DNA of 64,000 nucleotides from Gammaproteobacteria bacterium (GCA_016191285.1 JACPPA010000047.1:18636-82635); one strand, 5' to 3'; shown: positions 7,485 to 16,427, counted from the first letter of the stretch. Program-made: numbers and translations. Notes: generated by a model not told the origin, from the letters alone.

Positions 7485-9257
7485 TCACGGTTGCGCGACG
7501 CCGAGCGCGCCGCCAAGACGCTTTTGCTCCCAGCCATCGAGCTCTCGATCAAGGTTCTTAAAGCCTTGTTGCGTTGAATCGAGCGCGTCGGCCCAGTGTT
7601 GCGGGCTTTCGATGACGAGCGGCCGGAGCAGAATCACCAGTTCGCTTTTAATGGACGCCGTGCGTTTGTGGCGGAACAACGCGCCGATCAGCGGTAGATC
7701 GCCGAGCACCGGCGTTTTAGCGTCACTATCGATGTCACGATTCTGCATCAACCCGCCGATGACGATGACTTGGCCACTTTTCGCCTGGACCACCGAATCG
7801 GATTCGCGCACCGTGCTGCGTGCGAGCGGCAGCGATTGCGCGATCCCGGACACCGTGATGTTCTTCTGCTGATCTTGGACATCGCTGACCGATGGATGAA
7901 TGTGCAGCATGACTTCGTTGTCGCGGCTGATCTGCGGCGTGACATCGAGCGCGATACCGGAGAAAAACGGAGTCAATTCGATATTCGGTGTCGAGGTCGT
8001 CGACGTGCCCGTGACTGTCGTCGTCGAGACATCGGTCACGAAGAATTCGTCGGTGCCGACTTTGATGATGGCTTTTTGATTATTCATCGTCGAAATCCGC
8101 GGACTCGACAACACCTGCACATTGCCCTGGGTTTTCAACAATTCCAGGAACGCGCCGAAATCGCCGCCGTTAATCGCCAGCGAAAAAACGCCGCCAAAGC
8201 CCGAGGCTGGGACCCCCGCGAGCTTCGTCAGACCGGGGATTAGGTTGAAATTCGCGCCGCGGGTGTCGCTGCGCGGTGGATCGTTTTTAAACACCGTGCC
8301 GCCACCGGTATGACCCACGGTTACCTCGCCCAACACCGTGGCCCAATTAATCCCGGATTGGAAACCGTCGGATAACTCGACTTCTAGAATTTTCGCTTCC
8401 AGAATCACTTGACGCGCTGCGATGAGCTGCGCCGCCTGCAAAAAGGTCTCGACTTCACGCAGTTCGGTCGGCAGCGCGCGGACCACGACCACGCCGGACT
8501 GCGGATTCACCACTACGCTGCGGCCCTTGCCGTCGCCGACGATGGCGGTTACCGAAGTCTGCAATTCCTGCCAGAACGAGGTCGCCGGCAATTTGGTGCT
8601 GATTTGAGTGCCGACGACGCTGCGCTGATCGCTGCCTTGGTCATTACCTTGCTGTTGATCGCCGCCACCGTTGTTGCTCGATCCGTTACGACGGTGTCGA
8701 CCCTTGTCCAAGGTGCCGGCACTGACGAACATCGACGATGAGCCGCTGCGATTGATGTTCAGATAATTAATTTGATAGACCCGCGCGTCCAACCGCGACG
8801 GCAACACCTGGAAGCCATAGGCGGTGCGTTCGAACTCGTAGCCGTAGACATCGCGCGCGGCGGCGATGACTTCCGGGATCGTGACGTTCTTTAAATTCAG
8901 TGAAATCTTGCCGCCGACCTCCGGATGGACGACGATGTTGTAGCGCGTGCCGTCCACCAGGCTCATGAAGAATTGCCGGGCGGGTACGTCGTTGACCGCG
9001 ATATCGAAGCGTTGTTGATCGCTAACCGGCGCCATCTCATGCGCGTCGAGCTTGAGACTTGGCACCAAGGCGCGGCTGACTTCGGGTGGCACCGGCGCCG
9101 CGCCGATCCTGGCGGCGTCGACGGTGGCCTGCATCGCCGCCAGATTATCCTTGCGCGGCGTTGGATTTTGACAGGCGCTGAGCGTCGCGACGCAGGCCGC
9201 GAGCGTCAGGCCGAAACGGGCCTTACCGATGTCCCCCCACCCGATGTTTGATGTCAT
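7485..9257 (-). CDS. mshL: MSHA outer-membrane secretin MshL
   Basis: Secretin subunit of 590 residues forming the outer-membrane pore. A lipoprotein signal with lipobox LSAC (Cys29) follows a short basic N-terminus. An STN/N0-like domain (about 80-150), a Ser/Gly/Gln-rich linker (near 190-215), an N1-type domain and the C-terminal secretin domain follow. The latter has the hallmark VIVIGGLMQN and TPVLGDLPLIGALFRHK, ending ELVILLRPLVI. The start overlaps the end of mshK by 35 bp; ATG 9257 is kept because it supplies a proper signal peptide. Confidence 0.93.
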   Translation of the reverse strand: MTSNIGWGDIGKARFGLTLAACVATLSACQNPTPRKDNLAAMQATVDAARIGAAPVPPEVSRALVPSLKLDAHEMAPVSDQQRFDIAVNDVPARQFFMSLVDGTRYNIVVHPEVGGKISLNLKNVTIPEVIAAARDVYGYEFERTAYGFQVLPSRLDARVYQINYLNINRSGSSSMFVSAGTLDKGRHRRNGSSNNGGGDQQQGNDQGSDQRSVVGTQISTKLPATSFWQELQTSVTAIVGDGKGRSVVVNPQSGVVVVRALPTELREVETFLQAAQLIAARQVILEAKILEVELSDGFQSGINWATVLGEVTVGHTGGGTVFKNDPPRSDTRGANFNLIPGLTKLAGVPASGFGGVFSLAINGGDFGAFLELLKTQGNVQVLSSPRISTMNNQKAIIKVGTDEFFVTDVSTTTVTGTSTTSTPNIELTPFFSGIALDVTPQISRDNEVMLHIHPSVSDVQDQQKNITVSGIAQSLPLARSTVRESDSVVQAKSGQVIVIGGLMQNRDIDSDAKTPVLGDLPLIGALFRHKRTASIKSELVILLRPLVIESPQHWADALDSTQQGFKNLDRELDGWEQKRLGGALGVAQP

Positions 9258-9573
9258 TGGACGTTAGCTTCAAGGTTGTTGTGGTCTCGCCAAGTCCTAT
9301 AACGACGCCGCGCAGCGAAATCTTGAGGACTTTGGCCGCGCCGACTGACTGACCTTCGGTCACTAGCGCGTTGTTGATCAGCGCCACGCGGTGACGTCCG
9401 TTGAGTTTGATGGCGGTTAATACCAGCGGGGGCGATTCCACGGGCCTATCGAGCGCAGCTGGCGCTAACACCATCGGCGGTGGCGGTTGCATCGGATCGG
9501 GGAGATCGGCGGCGCGCGCGGCGACTCCGCCAAGCGCCAGCGCCAACCCACAAAAGATGCGCCGCGCCGACAC
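9223..9573 (-). CDS. mshK: MSHA biogenesis protein MshK
   Basis: Small periplasmic protein of 116 residues with a signal peptide (MSARRIFCGLALALGGVAARA) and a start of mature chain ADLPDPMQPPP typical of MshK. The body (LTAIKLNGRHRVALINNALVTEGQSV) resembles the PilP/GspC-like homology-region fold that contacts the secretin. It sits 3 bp after mshJ and overlaps mshL, as expected for a PilP-position gene. Confidence 0.82.
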   Translation of the reverse strand: MSARRIFCGLALALGGVAARAADLPDPMQPPPPMVLAPAALDRPVESPPLVLTAIKLNGRHRVALINNALVTEGQSVGAAKVLKISLRGVVIGLGETTTTLKLTSNDIKHRVGGHR

Positions 9574-9576
9574 CGA

Positions 9577-10296
9577 TTAAATTCCGATCCAATCGCGATC
9601 GAGGCTTAAGGTGTAGACGACGACGGCGCCCTCCACGCGTGGATATTTGACGGTGTTCAATTCCACGCGATCCCAAAAGAATCCCCAGGGCAGCGCCTCC
9701 AGCGCTTGGAGATACTCCATGACACTCAAATAGCTGCCGGCAAAGCGAATGCGGATGCCATGCCGGTACGCACCCGAGTGTTGCCCGGCCGGCGCTGTCG
9801 CGGCGAGTTGGGCGCTGCCGGTTGTGCTGTCGGGCGTATCGTGCTTGGTCTCGCTGTTGGCTACTAAGGGTTCGGCGCCCAAGCCCTCCAGGCCGACGAA
9901 CTCCAGGTTCTTGAATCGCGTCAGTACCGATTGCAACACCGCGGCCATTTGTTCCGGCGTCACCATGCGTCCGACTTTTTGCTTGATCTCGCCGGAGGTG
10001 GTGGCGAGTTCGGCGCGCGTCCTGGCGAGGGCGCCACGCACCGCGGCATTGGGATCGTTGGTGGCCGCCGCTAAGATGTCAGCGGCTAGGTTTTCGGATT
10101 CGGTCAACGCTTGACCGGTGCTGTCGAGCTCGTTCTGCAGCCGGCTCCGTTCGTGATCGAGCGGCTGAATCAGCGCTTTGTCCCAGCCCATCATGCAGAC
10201 CAGCAGCGTCGCGGCGAGGCACAACGCACGCTCCTTGAGACTGAGTGCGTCAATCCGCGTCTGCCAGACTTTCAACGTGTTGGCGACAGCGCCCAT
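9577..10296 (-). CDS. mshJ: MSHA biogenesis protein MshJ (PilO-like)
   Basis: Inner-membrane alignment-complex protein of 239 residues. One membrane helix (about 22-43, ALCLAATLLVCMMGW) is followed by a coiled coil (DHERSRLQNELDSTGQALTESE) and a ferredoxin-like periplasmic domain with YLQALEALPWGFFWDRVEL, a motif shared by MshJ and GspM/PilO proteins. It is flanked by 3-bp gaps to both neighbours in the operon. Confidence 0.85.
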   Translation of the reverse strand: MGAVANTLKVWQTRIDALSLKERALCLAATLLVCMMGWDKALIQPLDHERSRLQNELDSTGQALTESENLAADILAAATNDPNAAVRGALARTRAELATTSGEIKQKVGRMVTPEQMAAVLQSVLTRFKNLEFVGLEGLGAEPLVANSETKHDTPDSTTGSAQLAATAPAGQHSGAYRHGIRIRFAGSYLSVMEYLQALEALPWGFFWDRVELNTVKYPRVEGAVVVYTLSLDRDWIGI

Positions 10297-10299
10297 GCC

Positions 10300-10932
10300 T
10301 TAGCTCTTGTCGTGCCCGGCTGGATCGCCGCCACTGTTCAACCCTTCGGTCTTGATCGAAAATTGAACCGCACCGTGCGCTTCGCTCGGCGTGGTCAGTT
10401 CGAGCTTGCTGAAGGTTTTGCCGACAAACGCGGATTCGTTCGCCAGCCGCTGAACGTAGAGTGGGATCAGCTCCGGACTGACCGCCTGACCCTGGACGCC
10501 AATCGCGCCGCCACCGCGCGCAATATCCACGTGAGTCAACCAGGTCCCGTCGACATGTTGGCGCGCCAAGCCCGCGAGGTAAGCGGAAAGCCCCGTGGTG
10601 TTACCGAACGCTCCCGACGACAGCGCCGTCGCGACTTCCTGGGTATAAGCCGTTTCCAGCTGCAAGCGTTGCAGTTCGGCTTTCAATAATGGGTCGGGAG
10701 TGCGCACTGGAAATTGCTGACGCAGGCTGTCGACGCGGGCGAGCGCCGCGATACGTGTGGTCGAGAGGTGTCCGACCTGGCGCGCCAGTGTCTTCACCTG
10801 CCACGCGCCGTAGGTGTACGTCGCCACCAAGCCGCCGAGTACCAAGGCGCAGACCTGCAGCAGCGCAACCGCGGAAAACACCCGCTTCGGCGTGCGAAAC
10901 ATCGGCTGATACAGGTTGATTTGTTGCTTCAT
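10300..10932 (-). CDS. PilN-like MSHA protein (second MshI-type subunit)
   Basis: Inner-membrane protein of 210 residues starting MKQQINLYQPMF, the conserved INLY motif of PilN proteins that binds the cytoplasmic PilM-like partner. A membrane helix follows (about 20-45), then a coiled coil and a periplasmic domain. In MSHA loci this gene is sometimes annotated as mshI2 or pilN. Its start overlaps the mshI stop by ATGA, matching a PilM-PilN pair. Confidence 0.82.
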   Translation of the reverse strand: MKQQINLYQPMFRTPKRVFSAVALLQVCALVLGGLVATYTYGAWQVKTLARQVGHLSTTRIAALARVDSLRQQFPVRTPDPLLKAELQRLQLETAYTQEVATALSSGAFGNTTGLSAYLAGLARQHVDGTWLTHVDIARGGGAIGVQGQAVSPELIPLYVQRLANESAFVGKTFSKLELTTPSEAHGAVQFSIKTEGLNSGGDPAGHDKS

Positions 10933-11870
10933 AACGCCACTTCTTCACGGCGTAGCGCGGTGCCGATGGCGCCGCAGCAGCGAGCCTGCGTGATGGCATC
11001 GAGCCGGGTCGCCGGCTGAAACACGTCGTTCAAATCAAGGTTTCGCACCGGCAAGCCCAGCTGGCTTTGCAAGTACGCACACGCCCCTGAAATCTCGACG
11101 CCACACGGCGCGAATACCACGCCTTGAATGGGCGGCTGCGCGAAATGCCGTTCGTAATAATCGAGCGACCGCTGAATTTCGATCACTAGGGTGTCCATCG
11201 CGCCTTCCAGCACCGTCGTTGAATCGCGCGCGTTCTCGCCGAATAACCGCGCACTGCCGTAATCCAAACGGCGCGACAAGAATAAGGCCGATTGGCGCGT
11301 CAAGGTCACCAGTCCGCGCTCGCGCTCGAGCGCGACCATCGCGACACCATGCAGATCCTCAGGGCACAGGGCCGCGATATTGCGCAGCGCGAATTCCGGA
11401 ATATCGATCGCTTCAAGCTTGAAACCAGCGTCGGTCAAATCGGTAGCGACCTGGCGTACGGCGGTGGTGCGCGCCGCGATGGCATAAATTCGGTTACTGC
11501 GCGTGTCGTTCGCACTGGGAATATCGAAGATATCGATCACCGCATCGTCGACGTGAAAATCGATGAGCTCATTCACGCGCCAACGTACCGCGGCGCGCAG
11601 TTCGGCGGGTGGCACATCCGGCGCCTCGACCAGCACCAAGCTGTAGTCGCCGGCTTGCACGAGACTGGCACAGTTGACGTTGCGCGTATCGCTTTGATGC
11701 GCCAACGCACTCAACGCGCCCGGTACATCGGCGGTCTCGACATGCCGCGCCCATTGCAGTTCGGGCGCACCTTCAGCATTGGGGCGCACCAGCGCCGCGG
11801 TGATCCCGTGCGCGACGGCACAGACACCCAGCTGACTACTGCGCGCGGCTTTGGCTTTAAACAACGACAA
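10929..11870 (-). CDS. mshI: MSHA biogenesis protein MshI (PilM-like)
   Basis: Cytoplasmic actin-like (PilM/MshI) component of the alignment complex, first gene of the visible operon. An upstream in-frame GTG (11885) exists, but the Shine-Dalgarno AGGAGG lies inside that extension. The spacing points to TTG at 11870 as the true start (SD 6 nt upstream), giving SLFKAKAARSSQLGVCAV and 313 residues. Conserved stretches include VRWRVNELIDFHVDDAVIDIFD and the late region EIQRSLDYYERHFAQPP. mshH, often upstream, is absent here. Confidence 0.85.
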   Translation of the reverse strand: MSLFKAKAARSSQLGVCAVAHGITAALVRPNAEGAPELQWARHVETADVPGALSALAHQSDTRNVNCASLVQAGDYSLVLVEAPDVPPAELRAAVRWRVNELIDFHVDDAVIDIFDIPSANDTRSNRIYAIAARTTAVRQVATDLTDAGFKLEAIDIPEFALRNIAALCPEDLHGVAMVALERERGLVTLTRQSALFLSRRLDYGSARLFGENARDSTTVLEGAMDTLVIEIQRSLDYYERHFAQPPIQGVVFAPCGVEISGACAYLQSQLGLPVRNLDLNDVFQPATRLDAITQARCCGAIGTALRREEVAL

Positions 11871-11963
11871 CGGACACCTCCTCACGGACTCGTTGAATGC
11901 ACGGTCCGGCCACCAGGCCGTCTTGCTGGTGAGGTATCGGCTGCCTGGGCGAAAAATTCACAC

Positions 11964-12049
11964 GACTTGGGATCAGGGGGTCAGAGTCGTTGATCGGACT
12001 TGGGATCAGGGGGGATCAGGGGGGATCAGGGGGTCAGAGTCGTTGATCG
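11964..12049. repeat. direct repeat with internal GATCAGGGGG triplication
   Basis: Two tandem copies of a unit that runs GACTTGGGATCAGGGGG then TCAGAGTCGTTGATCG. The first is 11964-11996. The second is 11997-12049, in which the decamer GATCAGGGGG occurs three times instead of once. A diverged third copy lies at 12738-12767, on the other side of the Uma2 gene. The GGGTCAGAGTC core resembles repeats I associate with REP-type transposase systems; no such transposase is in the window. Confidence 0.8.
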
Positions 12050-12178
12050 CGGTCACGAGGTCGATTCCGTCAATCGTCGAATAAGCGAAACGCCGGCACC
12101 GCTGCGAAGTGCGGCCGGAATGAAGCATTCCTCCCGCACGCGCGGCTGTGGTAGTTTAGCTACGCGAGGATAAAACAC

Positions 12179-12736
12179 ATGGTTCAGGCGCAGCGCTCTG
12201 AGAAATTGTCCCGCGACGCGTACCTCACTTGGGAGGCGGCGCAGGAGTTGCGGCATGAGTTCGTTGACGGCGAAATATTCACGATGGTCGGGGGTACTCG
12301 GTATCACGAGACGATCGTACTTAATTTGGCATCAACGTTAAGAAACCAATTAGGCGGTACACCTTGCCGTGCTTATACGGCCGGCATGAAGGTCCGCGTT
12401 GAAGCCGCCAATGCGTACTTCTACCCGGATGTGTTCGTCACCTGCTCCGAGCGCGATCACCAAGCGGTCGAGGCTCTGAGCGAGCCGCGGCTTATCCTCG
12501 AAGTGTTATCGCCATCGACGGAAGCGTACGACCGCGGTGGCAAGTTTGAAAAATACCGAATGCTGCCCTCGTTTGAAGAGTACGTGTTGGTCGATCCGGA
12601 CCGCCGGCACATTGAAAGCTTTCGCAAAGACATCACTGGCCACTGGGTGCTCTACGAGTTCCGTGGACAACTGGAATTGACCTTGGCGAGCGGTGGCGTC
12701 GCCATTCCGACGGTGGAGGTTTTCGCCAACCTCTGA
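12179..12736 (+). CDS. Uma2 family (DUF820) putative PD-(D/E)XK endonuclease
   Basis: Protein of 185 residues with the Uma2 restriction-endonuclease-like fold: RDAYLTWEAAQELRHEFVDGEIFTM at the N-terminus, YPDVFVTC (about 81-88, catalytic Asp), LILEVLSPST (acidic residue) and a following KFEKYR (catalytic Lys). Uma2 proteins are often multicopy and associated with mobile regions; function in cells is largely unknown. The gene is isolated, has a GAGGA ribosome site 9 nt upstream, and is bracketed by related direct repeats, suggesting it moved in as a unit. Confidence 0.88.
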   Translation: MVQAQRSEKLSRDAYLTWEAAQELRHEFVDGEIFTMVGGTRYHETIVLNLASTLRNQLGGTPCRAYTAGMKVRVEAANAYFYPDVFVTCSERDHQAVEALSEPRLILEVLSPSTEAYDRGGKFEKYRMLPSFEEYVLVDPDRRHIESFRKDITGHWVLYEFRGQLELTLASGGVAIPTVEVFANL

Positions 12737-12737
12737 C

Positions 12738-12767
12738 GGATCAGCGGGACAGAGTTGTTGATCTCCG
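12738..12767. repeat. diverged copy of the 12023-12052 repeat, downstream of Uma2
   Basis: Begins 1 bp after the Uma2 stop codon. GGATCAGCGGGACAGAG then TTGTTGATC aligns with the left copy at 12023-12052 with few mismatches over 30 bp in the same orientation. Together they bracket the Uma2 gene as direct repeats about 0.7 kb apart. Confidence 0.7.
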
Positions 12768-12807
12768 CGTAGATGTCGCGCGGTCGCGCGGACGTCGAAC
12801 CTACGCT

Positions 12808-12862
12808 GCAATAAAATTGCGCTGTGTTTAAATTTTTTAAGTTCGATAATCGTCGCGGGACA
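12808..12862 (+). repeat. 55-bp dispersed element, copy 1 (upstream of GGDEF/EAL gene)
   Basis: AT-rich stretch ending TTCGATAATCGTCGCGGGAC. A clearly related 56-bp sequence, in the same orientation, lies at 33471-33526 upstream of a small secreted protein. Both start GCAAT and share the near-identical core TTCGATAATCGTCGCG. They may be related promoter/leader elements or remnants of a small repeat. The rest of the 12768-13058 gap shows nothing else I can name. Confidence 0.55.
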
Positions 12863-13058
12863 ACCGCATTAAACTGCGGGAGGGGTGCGGTAAATGGTCG
12901 ATCGCTTAACGCCAACGTGAGTAAGTAAAGTCCGGTTGCCATCCGCCGCTACCTCCACCGCCGCTCTGGCGCCAGCGAGGTTGTGCCATGCCGAGTTTCT
13001 CGGGAATGAGGTTCAGCACTTCGCTGCGATGGCGGCAAGGTTCGCGGTTGGCAAAACC

Positions 13059-16000
13059 ATGACGGGAAGATTGGACCTTTCGCTGGTTGTCTTGTCGGTC
13101 GTCGTCGCTTGCGTCGCTTCCTACGTCGCGCTCGACGTGGCATCCCGCGTCGCGGCCGCCACGTTGCGGCGGGGCGCGCACGGCTGGTTGGTCGCGGGTG
13201 CGCTGTCGATGGGCGCCGGTATTTGGTCAATGCACTTTATCGGCATGCTGGCCTGGCGGTTGCCGATCCCGATGTCCTACGATGTGCCGACCACAGTGGT
13301 GTCCATGCTGATCGCCGCTGGTATATCCGGCCTTGCGCTCAATACCGCGAGCCACGGTGCTCTCAACTGGCGCCGATTGGGCGGCGCCGGACTGCTGATG
13401 GGGATCGGCATTTCCGCTATGCATTACGTGGGGATGGCGGCGATGACGGTGCAGCCGCCAATCCGCTACGAGCCGGTGCTGTTTACGTTGTCGTTGTTCA
13501 CCGCCGTCGGCGCCTCGTTGGTGGCCTTGTGGATTGCGTTTCGGTTACGCGGAGAAACTGTGTTGTCAGCGTTTTGGCGCCGCGGCGGCGGCGCGCTGGC
13601 GATGGGCGGCGCTATTGCCGGCATGCACTACACTGGAATGGCCGCGGTCATCGTCGCCCCTAATGCGATTTGCACGGTGCCTAAGTTAGGTATCGACAAC
13701 GTCTGGCTAGCCAGCGGCATTGGGTGCGTCGCCGTCCTGATCCTGGCCGCGACTATCCTGATCTCGATCGTTGACGAGCGATCGATGCGGCGCGTGGCCG
13801 GCGAGGCTGACCAGTTGCGCGAGAGCGAGGAGAAATATCGCCTCCTGTGGGAAACGACCAGCGACGCAGCCGTACTACTCGATGAGCGCGGACAAATCGA
13901 ATTCGCCAATTCGGCGCTGGCCGATGTGTTCGGCTACACCGGCGCCGAGGTCATTGGTCAGAACGTAGCAATGCTGCAGCCACCCGCGCTGCGCGGGGAC
14001 GTGGCTCGCTACTTCGGGAGCGGCGGCGACACCCGGCGCTGGCGCGCGGTCCAAACCCGTGGCCTGCACCGCGACGGTCACACGTTCCCGATCGAGATCA
14101 CGTTCAGATGCCTCGTCCGCGACGGGCGGCCATGTTTCGCCGGGTTCATGCGCGACATCGCCGAGCGTCACCATGCGGAGAATCTGCTGGCCGGCCAGAA
14201 ACAAGTGCTCGAAGCGATCGTCGCCGGCCGGTCCCTGGACGATACCTTGGCCGCGATCGTGCTGTTGCTCGAACGCGAATTTCCGCGCACGTTCGGCTCG
14301 ATCCTGGTGCTCGACGAGACCGGCACGCGCCTCGCGCGTGGCGTCGCGCCTAACCTGTCGCCGGACTATAACGACGCCCTCATCGGCCTCGAGATCGGAC
14401 CCGAAGTCGGCTCGTGCGGAGCGGCCGCGTACAGCCGGGAGCTGGTGGTCGTGAGTGACATCGCGACCGATCCAAAATGGGCGGATTTTCGCGAACTTGC
14501 GCTGCGACACGGCCTCAAGGCCTGCTGGTCACAGCCCATTATCTCGGACAATGGGCGCCTGTTCGGGACCCTCGGGGTGTACAGCCGTGAGCCCCATGAA
14601 CCGAGCGCGGCCGAACTCAACGCGCTGCGTACGGTGGCGCCGCTCGCGGCCATCGCGATCGAGCATGCGCTGCGCGAAGCCCAGATCGGCGCGACCAACG
14701 AGCGCTTCCAGCTCATCGCGCGCGCGACCCAGGACGCGATCTGTGACTGGGACATCGACAAGTGCACGGTCTGGTGGAACGATCAATACGCCATCCAGTT
14801 CGGTCACGACCAAAACCCGCAACCCAGCGTCGAATCATGGTCCGACTACCTCCATCCGGAGGACCGCGAACGCATGCTGGCAACGCTGCGCACCGCGATC
14901 GTCTCGGGCGTCGAGAAGTGGAACGAGGAATATCGCTTTCGACGTCATGACGGTGGTTACGCCACCGTACTCGGCCGCGCATTCGTTGCGCGCGATGCCG
15001 CGGGCCGCGCGGTGCGCGTCGTCGGCTCGATGATGGACATCACGGATCGGAAGCGCTCGGAGGAGCAACTCGCCTACCTCGCCCAGTACGACACCCTGAC
15101 TGGGCTACCCAACCGTAATCTGTTCAAGGATCGTCTCGGCCAAGCCATCGTGCGCGCGGATCGGGCCGACAGGCTCGTCGCGCTGCTCTACATCGATCTC
15201 GATGGTTTTAAGGAGATCAACGACACCCTCGGCCATGGCATGGGCGATGGCGTGCTGCAGATCGCCGCCGCCCGCCTGCGGGCATGTGTACGTGAAAGTG
15301 ACACCGTCGCGCGCTTGGGCGGGGACGAGTTCACCATCATCTTGGAGGACGCCGGCAGCGCTGAAGAAGTCGCAGAGGTCGCACGCAAGATCCTCGACAC
15401 CCTCACGCTACCGATGGCCATCAACGGGCGGGAGCTGCTGGTGACCGGCAGTCTCGGTATCGCCGTCTACCCACGGCACGGCGACTCTAGCGAGATACTG
15501 GTCCAGTACGCCGATATGGCAATGTATCGAGCCAAGAGCGAAGGACGAAATAACTTTCAGTTTTACGCGCCGGCGATGGGAGTGGCGGCCACGGCGCGCA
15601 TGGATATGGAGAGCAAACTGCGTCAGGCGCTGGCCAACAACGAGTTCATACTCTACTACCAACCGCTGGTCTCGCTGGTGAGCGGCGCGATTACCGGCGT
15701 AGAGGCGCTGTTACGCTGGCAGCACCCCGAATGGGGTCTGACGCCTCCCGGTCGTTTCATCGAGGTCGCCGAACACAGTGGGCTTATCGTACCACTCGGC
15801 GATTGGGTGCTTGCCGAGGCCTGTGCACAAGTGGCCGCTTGGCGTGCGGCCGGCCTGCCGCCAGTGCAGGTGTCGGTCAACGTCTCCGCGCACCAGCTGC
15901 GTAATGCTGAACTGCTTAAGGGCATCGTCGGCGCGCTTGCGCGAAACGGACTAACTGGCAACCAGCTCAAACTCGAAATCACCGAAAGCTTGTTGATGGA

Positions 16001-16427
16001 AAGGCCGGCGGAAAGTGCGCGTCTGCTCGCACGAGTCAGGGCGCTCGGCGTCGGTATCGCGGTCGATGATTTTGGCACCGGCTACTCCTCGCTCGCCTAC
16101 TTAAAACACTTTCCGCTCGACACCCTCAAAATCGACCGATCCTTTGTCAGTGACGTCACCACCGATCCCAACGACGCCACCATGGTCAAGACGATGATCG
16201 GACTGGCGCACAATTTGTCGTTGTCGTTAACCGCCGAAGGCGTTGAAACACCGGAGCAGCTCGCGTTCCTGCTCGAACACGGGTGCGAAACCGGACAAGG
16301 CTACTTATTCAGCCGGCCGGTGCCGGCGGCGGATTTCGCCCGCTTGTTAGGGCAGAGCATCAAGCCGGATTCGAGGCAGAGCGCAGGATCTAGATCAGAC
16401 GCGGGTAGGCTCCCTTCAGCCGCTTAG
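13059..16427 (+). CDS. MHYT-PAS-GAF-PAS-GGDEF-EAL c-di-GMP signalling protein
   Basis: Membrane sensor with both diguanylate cyclase and phosphodiesterase domains, 1122 residues from ATG 13059 (a TTG at 12936 and ATG at 13029 are upstream alternatives). Three MHYT repeats (MHFIGM 58, MHYVGM 121, MHYTGM 189) lie within seven predicted membrane helices; MHYT is thought to sense O2, CO or NO through a metal. Then come PAS (about 255-375), GAF (385-535), PAS (555-680), GGDEF (intact, 754-758, with RxxD inhibitory site RESD at 745-748) and EAL (intact EALLR at 882, DDFGTGYSSL and LKIDRSFV). Both enzymatic halves look active. Proximity to MshE suggests control of pilus extension (inference). Confidence 0.95.
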   Translation: MTGRLDLSLVVLSVVVACVASYVALDVASRVAAATLRRGAHGWLVAGALSMGAGIWSMHFIGMLAWRLPIPMSYDVPTTVVSMLIAAGISGLALNTASHGALNWRRLGGAGLLMGIGISAMHYVGMAAMTVQPPIRYEPVLFTLSLFTAVGASLVALWIAFRLRGETVLSAFWRRGGGALAMGGAIAGMHYTGMAAVIVAPNAICTVPKLGIDNVWLASGIGCVAVLILAATILISIVDERSMRRVAGEADQLRESEEKYRLLWETTSDAAVLLDERGQIEFANSALADVFGYTGAEVIGQNVAMLQPPALRGDVARYFGSGGDTRRWRAVQTRGLHRDGHTFPIEITFRCLVRDGRPCFAGFMRDIAERHHAENLLAGQKQVLEAIVAGRSLDDTLAAIVLLLEREFPRTFGSILVLDETGTRLARGVAPNLSPDYNDALIGLEIGPEVGSCGAAAYSRELVVVSDIATDPKWADFRELALRHGLKACWSQPIISDNGRLFGTLGVYSREPHEPSAAELNALRTVAPLAAIAIEHALREAQIGATNERFQLIARATQDAICDWDIDKCTVWWNDQYAIQFGHDQNPQPSVESWSDYLHPEDRERMLATLRTAIVSGVEKWNEEYRFRRHDGGYATVLGRAFVARDAAGRAVRVVGSMMDITDRKRSEEQLAYLAQYDTLTGLPNRNLFKDRLGQAIVRADRADRLVALLYIDLDGFKEINDTLGHGMGDGVLQIAAARLRACVRESDTVARLGGDEFTIILEDAGSAEEVAEVARKILDTLTLPMAINGRELLVTGSLGIAVYPRHGDSSEILVQYADMAMYRAKSEGRNNFQFYAPAMGVAATARMDMESKLRQALANNEFILYYQPLVSLVSGAITGVEALLRWQHPEWGLTPPGRFIEVAEHSGLIVPLGDWVLAEACAQVAAWRAAGLPPVQVSVNVSAHQLRNAELLKGIVGALARNGLTGNQLKLEITESLLMERPAESARLLARVRALGVGIAVDDFGTGYSSLAYLKHFPLDTLKIDRSFVSDVTTDPNDATMVKTMIGLAHNLSLSLTAEGVETPEQLAFLLEHGCETGQGYLFSRPVPAADFARLLGQSIKPDSRQSAGSRSDAGRLPSAA

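Noticed and set aside
11964..12049. Short tandem repeats considered as a CRISPR-like array
   Set aside because: Units are contiguous with no unique spacers and only three decamers; no cas genes in the window.
12936..13058. N-terminal extension of the GGDEF/EAL protein from TTG 12936
   Set aside because: Low-complexity Ala/Pro/Thr residues before the first MHYT helix and no ribosome site; ATG 13059 fits family N-termini better.
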